From Pieris napi (taxonomy: Eukaryota > Arthropoda > Insecta > Lepidoptera > Pieridae), in NCBI RefSeq assembly GCF_905475465.1, contig NC_062241.1:12586001-12650000 (forward strand): a DNA stretch of 64,000 bases, read 5' to 3'. Positions 11,201 to 20,200 of this stretch are shown here, piece by piece. The position numbers and the translations under genes are program-made. Within the stretch, counting starts at the first letter, position 1, and the number at the start of each line of letters is the position of its first letter. The notes under the pieces are model-generated. The model saw only the letters and a list, made by a program, of their open reading frames with translations, was not told where the DNA came from and did not search any database.

Positions 11201-14200
11201 GGAATTGAGACCCGTTTCAGGCCGGTTTCCTATGTTAGCCTGTGCCAGGGAGCAACTCCTAACTGCACATATAGTATGAAATTTCCATTTATGCACTGTC
11301 GTGATTCAAACGTACGGTTTGATTTGCACGCTTAAGAGTAATTCTTTGCAAAAAAACTGTCTTTACGATGACACTAATTTAACGAGAACTAAATAATAAT
11401 AAAAAGGGCGTACGTACAAAGTACACATGTCAGAAGTGAAACTTCTTTGGCAAACTATTTTTTAAGTCTTGTTCATATTTATACAAATCTAAAACTTTAG
11501 ATTTCCGAGATTTAGAGAGAGGGAAAATGGAAAATATGTTAGGCATTTAATGAATTAAATTGTCCTTAAAATATTAAAAGTGCCGAAAATCTATTCAAAT
11601 AATAAATATAATTTTCTTAATTTATTAATAATAATAATAATAATAATCTTTATTGACATATTTGTAATTACAGAAATCCTATGAAGACTCTGACACCTAA
11701 ACTAGGCTTTAGTGCCTGTATCTCAGGAGTCAGTGGCTTCTCCCAATATAATTCGTAACAAGTGTCAAGAGAGCTTATTCAAAATTTTACAAGACAATAC
11801 TTTTTATAGACATTTGTAAATTCCAGATATTACATCTAATTATCTTCTTACACATAATATACTTAAACAAAAATAACATATATTAAAAAAAAAATGTTTC
11901 AGTATAAATTACAATGAATATAATAGGTAATAAAATAGGTACATACACATAAAATACTAAAATACATAAATATACATAATACATAAATATACATAATTAT
12001 ACATTTTACATATGGGTATATGTAACACTAGTATAAATATATAAATTATACACATAATTAATGAATCAAAATAACTAAAATATTATTGTAGCATGTTAGT
12101 TAAATAGATCTTCTGTTTCCTCATAATTTAAGGACAAAAGCCAAGTCTTAACAATTGATTTGCAGTCATGTAGTGAAAGAGGGTAGAAATTTAATTTTTT
12201 GTTTATTTTATTATATAGAAAGACTGAGAGATATGCTCGTTGTCGCCTTGCGAAGGTAGTACGGAATTTTGCTGTGGGGAGTACATTTGGTATACAGCGT
12301 TTGTTACTGCAAACCTCTGGGTTATAAGGGGTATGGACATGTTGTTTGGCTATTATATTAAAGACGAATAACTGTCTAACACTGAGGAGCTCACACTGTT
12401 TATATAAAAGTGTGGTTGAAAATCTGTAGGGTTTGAAAGTCATTACTTTTAGTAAAGATCTGTGGGCTCTTTCAAGCTGAATTAGATGTGACTTGCACGC
12501 TCCACCCCACACGCTCACGCAGTATCCAATAACCGATTTTACTAAGGCAAAGTAAACAGTGCGGAGTAGTTCAAATTCCGCGGCATAACGTAATTTTTTG
12601 AATGTCCAGATTAGTTTTCGCGTGCGTGCCGTTATAATCTCAATGTGAGGAAGCCAACTCAATTTATTATCTAATTCGATACCGAGGTATTTAATGGTAT
12701 TGGATTTTGTTATATTAATGCAAGTACAATTGCGCTCAGAGACACATATGTGTATTTTAAGATTAATATCAGTCATATGGGAATTAATAGTTTGGAACTG
12801 AATATACGAAGTTTTAGAAATATTTAAAGTAAGTAAATTTTCCCTGAGCCATCTAGCCACCTTCTGCAGTCCGCTTTCGGCAATATTTTGTATCTCGGTC
12901 CAGGTGTCCCCATAAAAAACTATAGCCGTATCATCGGCATAGGTAAACAACCTGCAACTAGTTAGGGACATATTACATAGGTCGTTTATGTAAATAAGAA
13001 AAAGACTTGGACCAAGAATACTGCCTTGCGGAACTCCAAAAGTTACATTTGCGTCGGAACTAATATAATTATTAATCTTAACCCTTTGCACCCGACCACT
13101 AAGGAAATCTTTAAAAATAAGCAGGGCTGAGTCTCTTATTCCAATTCGCTCCAGTTTGTCCACAAGTATAGGTATTGAGACGGTATCAAATGCCTTGGCA
13201 AGATCGAGGAAGACACCAAGGCACTTTTGTTTCCTGTCAAGTTTTTCTGTGACAAACTCAATCAAGCTACCCACAGCGTCTTCTGTTGACATACCCATTC
13301 TGAAACCAAATTGTGAGCTGGACAGAATATTGTACCGATTTAAAAACTGTATTAACCTCACGTTAAGCATCTTTTCTAGGATTTTTGATAGTGCTGTAAG
13401 CACAGAAATCGGTCTGTAGTTTGCAACACAATCCCGTGCCCCACCCTTGTGAACAGGAGTAATGAGAGACCTTTTAAAGACTTTTGGAAAGCAGCCTTCC
13501 CTAAAACATGTCTGAAACAAGATAGTAAGCGGCGATACAATGACATGTCTTACCATTTTTAGAAATCGAGCTGGTATAGAGTCCCAACCAGTGGCACAAT
13601 CATTTTTTAAGCTTAAGATGAGAGATTCCACCTCAACCTCATCTGGTGGCATTAGTACGAAGGAGTTAGTCAAGCAATTAGATCTTGTACATATGTAGTT
13701 ATACTTACACCCTGTAAGTTTTTCAGCTAGCTCTCTACCAACATTAGAAAAATAACTATTTATGTCCTCAACCGCATCCAATGCGTTACAATTCCTAATT
13801 AACTCATCGGCAGAAGATTTTTTACTTGAACTATCGGTGACATATTTTATTGCAGCCCAGGTTTCTTTATTTGATTTTGCACTTTTTAATAAGAATTTAT
13901 CGTGTTCGCGCTTCAATTTTCTAAGTAATGAGCAACAAAAATTCCTGTACCTTTTATAGGTTATTTTAAGAATTTCATTTTGGGGGTCCCTTTTTAAATT
14001 AAGATGCAGTTTATCCCGGTGACGGATACAGCGAAGTAGGCCCGGAGTCATCCAGGGCTTAAGAGATTTTTTGCGCCTGGGTACACGGACTTTTTCAGTG
14101 TTAGCTTTAATAGCAGATGACAGAATTTCAACAAATCGAGTCGCAGCAGACTCGGCGTCTTGCTTGTTAGTCATAAAAGTAAAATCAGCCAATTCAACAT

Positions 14201-17200
14201 ATTTTATAGCTTCACTAAAATTTACTCTTTCAACAATGGAAGGGCACTGAGTATTAGTCCGTTTACTGTTAAGGGATAGATTTATTAGAATAGAGTCGTG
14301 ATCAGTTACGGTGGAATTTATAACTATAACACTAGTTTGTAAAACAGTTTTAACCATTACATGATCGAGACAATTGCTTAATCGTGTTGGATATGTGTGG
14401 CCTGGCAGAAAACCCAATTCGCTGGTTAAATTTAAGTAAGAGTTACTGTTTCTGTCACCGTTTCCAGGTTTTATATCGATATTTATATCACCTATTAAAA
14501 ATATATTCTTAGATTTTATAGATTTAACAATATCATTCAAAGCATTCAAAAAGCGCTCAGTGTAGTAAAAGGATGGTGATCTATAAATAGCTAAAAGTAC
14601 AATATCTGGTACTATTTTAGCAAGCAGAAAGTTAGCATCTTTAGGATTAGGTTCTTCAATTTCGCAATTTATATTTTGTTTAGCATAAATTATAATACCG
14701 TCATTTTGATTTAAGCACTTTTTTGTGAAATAAGAATTATAATCCTTGAGACTGGGTATGGGTTTATTATCGTTTAACCAGCATTCAGTTAAAATTATTA
14801 TATCTGGATCAAAGTACAGACGAGCTATATGGGCCAAGAATGCATCAATATTTTTGTAAACGCTACGGATATTTTGTGTTATAATTTTTAGGGAGTTTCC
14901 TGATTTTTTAACTAAATCATTACAATTATTTATATCACAACTGTAGGCAGTTGCCACTGTTATATTATCAATATCATTATTTATATTATCAATAAATCTA
15001 GCCATTTGTAAAATATTAAGCTTTTTGTCGCAGCTACTCGTGTCTGAGAAATGCTGACATTTTTACAAAGATAAGATCTCGATTTCAACATGATCACTAG
15101 ACTAAGAATGTATAATTTTTTAGTTATGTAAAATACAATACAATGAACAGAGTATAAGTATGTATATAAAGTAAAACAATAATATAATATATAAAAAAAT
15201 AAAATAATATCTATAAAAACAATAATTAAGTGCCGGATTTTCACAAACAGGAAAGTTATCGTAGGCCGGCGGAGTTTCCTGGGGGCCTCAAAAAGTCATT
15301 GTTTTAGACGAAGTTTATTTAAATCACCCTCACTATCAATTCTAATATGCCGTTTACCTTCATCTTGTCTCAGGTAGGTTCTTCCAAATGAGGTCCAGCA
15401 GAATTTATATCCATTTTCCTGAGCAAATGCACGAGCCAGATAATTTAATCGTTTTCCGCAGGGTGATAGACATTCTGAAATAAAAAATGGCTTTGCTGGT
15501 CCTTCCAAACTTAAGTGTGCCGTGTTCAATTTGTTAGCAGAATTCATTTTGTTAAATTTGCGTGCCTTTTCAATAATACCATCTTTCAATATAACGCTGC
15601 CCAATTCCACAATAATTGCTCCATGTCCAGTTTTACTTTTTGTACGATAAATATCCTTAATATCCTGTTTCTGTATGGGAAAATCAATAACATCTGCAGC
15701 TTTTGAAGCAATTTTACATAAACTATCCTTATTTTCACCGGTAATCTTAGGAATATTTCTTAGTTCAAGTTTAGTTGAGGCAGACGTTCGTTCCAGCGAC
15801 TCGATTTTCTTTTCAAGCTGATCAATATACAGACGATCTTCATTCCTCTGTTTTTCCAACTTCTCGTATTTAGCTTTCATATCTTCGTACTGCTTAGAGA
15901 CAAAAGCAATGGAGTCTTTTATTTCTGTATTTTGTGTCAGGATTTCTCTCATGGAGGATTGCAAGGAGGTGAATTTACTTTCATTTTGAGAGTTTGCTTT
16001 AGCAAGCATATCCTTAATTTCGGTTATGAATTTTTTAATATAGGACTTATTTCTTCGATAATAAAATCACGTGGCATTTTAATTTACAATGTGTCATTTG
16101 AGATTTTAATAAATTATTTTGAATAAAATATAAAATAGTAATATTACTTAAATTCTCATTACGAAATTTTATTTTTAAAATAGAATTTCTATAAGGTAAT
16201 TCACCCTTCTCACTCTCTCTCAATCGGCCTCAATCGCTCTCTTCCTTTTTTTTCGTGACGTTCCGTAAAAATTGTACAGTTCAAAAATAAAATTTTCAGG
16301 CAAATTCAGCAAGATCCGTCTGCTAAAGAAGGACACGATCTCCTCGCCCTTGGACTTCCGTCACACGCTGACCGTGAGGCCCAACGACGAAGCCAGCGTG
16401 AAGCAGTTAGTCGCGGTCGCCAAGGACACGCCGCCCGGATCCCCCGCCATCATGCGGGCCATCGCTCGTGAGTATTCTTTGGGAGGAAAGAATTGCAAAA
16501 CAAAAGACTAAACCTTTAATCTTAAATTAAAAATAATGTTTAAAATATCTCTGCTATTTCATGTTCTTTGATTAATTATTTTATAGATAAATGCTTAAGA
16601 ATTATCTATTTACATTTTAAGTATAGAGTCTTTCTCTTTTATTTCTCAATAAATATTGAGATATTTAAAAGACGTCGACATCGCTTCGCAGTACCCGCGG
16701 ACGGCGTGAAAGGCAAGACGTGGGGTCCGTCCACCGGACACACGCGCACGCGGACGCATCTGCCGCTACCCGCCCTCCGCGCCCGTCCCCACCGCCCCTC
16801 CGCCTCTACCTCCGCCCCCCACCTCTCGCCCGCTCGCGCCTCGCCCGCCCGGCATCCCGGTGAGTAGATTTATTTATCATTCATTCAGACTTATCAAAAC
16901 GCCAACAGAAAAAAATGCCGTTTGCCAAGTACAACTATTGAACCGATTTTGACGAAATATAAACCGTTTCTCAAATTGGAATAATCCGAGAAATTTATGG
17001 ATAAACTTACGTATACTTATGAAGTATCGTGTGAAGGTATGCGAAGGCCGACCTAATATAAGTTTTGTCCACACGAAGAAGCGGATCGGCCCGGGCTAAT
17101 AATAAGCGCGGTCGAGCACCCGAAGCGCAAGCCTCGCAAATCGAAATCCCAAGTGCGCGCGCCCAAAACCGACCTAGCCGCGAAACGAAGCGGCAGCCAC

Positions 17201-20200
17201 GACGACTTGCTTTACGAGAACGACGAACCGCGACGGAACCGATTCCTCCTCTGCCCCATGTTCACCTCCGCCGCCGACATCCCCCACTACGACACCGTCT
17301 TCGGCCTCCCCGACGGCCGCGAGGGCCCCCGAGGCGAGATCAAGAAGAACTTCCTCAAGTCCATCCGGTCCAACAGCCTCGCCGGCCTCCTCGCCGTGGC
17401 CGGGAGCCTGTCCTCGGACACCACGGAGCTCTTGAGGGACGAGTGACGTCACGCTGTATCCCTTTCGCGATCGAGTCCCTGACGCGCAATTATTATCGCG
17501 ACCGACCTCGTCCCTCGACGGGTTCCGGGCGAATGAGTCTCGAAGATTCGATTTAGTTTAAGTTTATAAGATAAAAAGACTTATTTTTCCCTAGGCTAGA
17601 TTTAGTTAAGGACCAGTGTTCTCTAAGTTATCGGCTTCACCCTGTGAATTCCAAAAATCGAGGCGAATCGGAGAATAGTGATTTGACATAGAGCATTTAT
17701 TCCGACATTAGATACGCTAGAGTAAGACGAGTCGCCGGCGCCGATAGCGATATTTTTCTATGACAAAATCCTACGAAGCGTCGCCGGCGATTCCCTAGGT
17801 TTAGGTTAGGTTAGGTTAGAGAAGGTGACGCTAGATCTGTGAGGTGTGTCTCTAGAAGACTTGATAGTTCTCAATCGACTGATTTTTTTAGGGTTCTTGC
17901 CAACGTGTGAGTCGATGCGCGTAGAGATCTCGTATAGTAAAAAAATAAAAAAAAAATCGTTTCTACGTCGTATCGGCGACACTAATTTTGTTCTGATTTT
18001 TTTTCTCGCCGCTAAAGGATCGTCAGACAATCTGCCGTACCCTTGTAAGTATATTCTCGAAATGAAAACGTAAATGAGAAGTTGTCATTAGTCACAAAAG
18101 TAGCGAAGCCGTAGTTCGGCCGAAGGTTCGAGATGTTTGTGTGTCGTAGCCTAAGTAGATTTTGTAATTTTCTATTGTTTTGTGAATTGTAAGCATTTGT
18201 TTGCTTGAGCCTGTTTTACGCTATGCATGCTTATCAGTTCGATCCGCTATTTACGGGACGGTTTATTATCTATGTATTTTGTACTTACGTTAGACATCGC
18301 TTCTTCACCTCGTCGTATCGTGGCACGCTTTCAAATGTTTACAATGGCCTCTCGGTTTCTGGAAGCCTGTTCGATTCCGCGTTTGTGTCACGTCGGACAG
18401 CCTTTCAAAGCTGGAGTAGAGTAGGATAAAGGATAATGTAAGATAGTACAAAATTTCCGTTGTAACATTCGATAACACGTTCCCGTGGTGGTGGACCTAG
18501 ACTCAGAAATTGTCGAAATGTCACCGGAGGGCCGGCTGCGAGTCGACGGAGGGTTAATTTTCTGTTTTCCGTTCGGGTTCTAATCGTCGGCAATCGGTTA
18601 ACAGCGATGATATGATTTTTAAACTGCCGCCCCACCTAGTCACACCGAAATTTCAGTTAAATCTATTTGAGATCGGGGACCGATCTTTCCTCCGCCGACT
18701 CTCCCCGGCCGAAGTTAAACCGTTAGGGCAATCGAATAAAACTCTTGGTGATCCGGTTCTTTAGTTTATACTTAATTCTTTATATATCAATAAACCTTTT
18801 CCATAAAATCGAGTCTGGTGTATTCTTTTAACATGGGTCTACTAATAAAGCTAACATTACCCTTAACAAAGAGACTGTCTCGTTGACAAATACAAAGAGA
18901 GGTGAAGGAAAAGGAGCTTAGCTTTTCTAATCGGGACTCAATCGATGGAGGATAACATTATAACAATTAAGAGACAGATCGCGCCACGATTTCATTTGCA
19001 AATGTAAGTATTTTACTTTTTTTAGTTTAGCTCGAGTCAGTTTATCGTAAACGAAATATATTCTACATTTTATTAAAATTCTGTAAAATAATTGGAAATT
19101 CAAAATTCTGTGTATATTTAGGATTTTATATATGAACGTACGACACGTACAAATTCAAATTTAATGACGTGGAATAAGTGATACATGTATCTTATGTTCC
19201 ATAATAAACATATTTTATTTTTATTTTACGATAAACTGAAAGTTCGATTGGAAACGCAAATAAATAACCAAATTGAGAATAAAAATTTGTGTTTTTAAGC
19301 GACGATTGCTTTTTATGTTGCTTATGAACTGTGTGGCATGCGTAGATATTTACACGCGTTTTATTCGCACTATTCACATCGCATCTTTGAACTTCTAGGT
19401 GTAATATAAAGTGTAACTAAATAGTGTTAAAACAATTAAGTTATTAATGTGTATTTGAATTAGAATTTCGCAGCTCATCAATTGCAGACATTCGTTCATA
19501 TCATTGCACAATGTATACTATAAATTGCTAATGAAGCATCGATGTAGACTTGTACAGGGTGTATGATTTCAAAATAGAATAGGGCAATCAAAAACTACAC
19601 AATAGAAAATTATTTTCTTATCTCGTCTATCTCCCAAAATTTGTTGTTATGAACGGTAAACGGTAATTTAAGACTGAATTTATGAACCTTTTAATGTAAA
19701 ACTTCTCGAATTTCTTTATTGTCAGTGGTCACATCGATGCTAATTGCTAATATAGATGTTGTGAGCACGCCCCTAGTCTAATGCCTATGTTTCTATTCAC
19801 ATAGGTTGTTTTCTTCCTTACACAGACTTCAGTCCGGACGAATGGGGTCCAGAGTTCCCACTCGGTACGTCGTCGAGGTATTCGATACCCATGCCTACTC
19901 TTTATAGTACTGAAGGTATGTTCACAAGCATTCTGAATTCACTTCTCTAACTTTAAGGAAGTTAAAACTAAAAAAATATTCTTTGATTCCAGGTTATAAG
20001 TTCAAAAAGCCGAGTATAATCGAGCTGGTGCTATACAATATGGCGGCGTTGTTGGGCGGCGTGGCTGCCGGATATGACGTCAGAGTTTCCAACGTCAGCC
20101 CACTGCATCCTACTTTACAGCCACACAGGTGTGTTTGTCACTCTGTTCAGTGTTCCGCCATTCGTCCCGATAGTTATATAACTTTAAATTTAACATACAT

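Larger units (their letters stand above)
11627..16043 (-). mobile_element. Non-LTR retrotransposon (CR1/Jockey-like), antisense to slpr
   Basis: The element of about 4.4 kb carries ORF1 and ORF2 on the minus strand. Its 3' end reads AATAAAGATT followed by (ATT)n at 11627-11652. A short tandem tail instead of poly(A) is usual in the CR1/L2/Jockey group. The same TTATT borders both sides, consistent with a short target duplication (ttaatTTATT / TTATTtcttcg). ORF2 is uninterrupted, so the insertion is recent. The 5' end lies only about 35 bases before the ORF1 start codon and ORF1 stays open up to the junction, so the 5' end is probably truncated. Confidence 0.85.
11407..16262 (+). mobile_element. 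MITE-like element split in two by the LINE
   Basis: The left part, 11407-11626, carries GCGTACGTACAAAGTACACA, AGAAGTGAAACTTCTTTGG, TTTTTAAGTCTTG and a TTTCCGAGATTTAGAGAGAG block. The right part, 16044-16262, carries CACGTGGCATTTTAATTTAC, GAATTTCTATAAGGTAATTC, CTCACTCTCTCTCAATCGGC and CGTGACG. Both appear, in the same order and uninterrupted, at 51131-51557. The right end lies about 40 bases before the exon E acceptor. Confidence 0.7.
10845..16299 (+). other. Large slpr intron carrying a nested LINE
   Basis: This intron of about 5.4 kb is mostly a LINE (11627-16043) inserted inside an older inverted-repeat element (11407-11626 plus 16044-16262). The remaining part, 10845-11406, is AT-rich and holds nothing I recognise. 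Confidence 0.8.

Noticed and set aside
13156..13959. Plus-strand open frames
   Set aside because: Shadows of the LINE ORF2 on the other strand.
17065..17556. Arg/Pro-rich 163-codon plus-strand frame
   Set aside because: It overlaps the slpr terminal exon in another frame. Its composition is that of a shadow of GC-rich coding sequence, and its phase does not suit exon F.
17798..17816. Telomeric TTAGG repeat
   Set aside because: Only three or four imperfect units (GGTTAGGTTAGG) inside a UTR-like tract; too short to mean telomeric origin.
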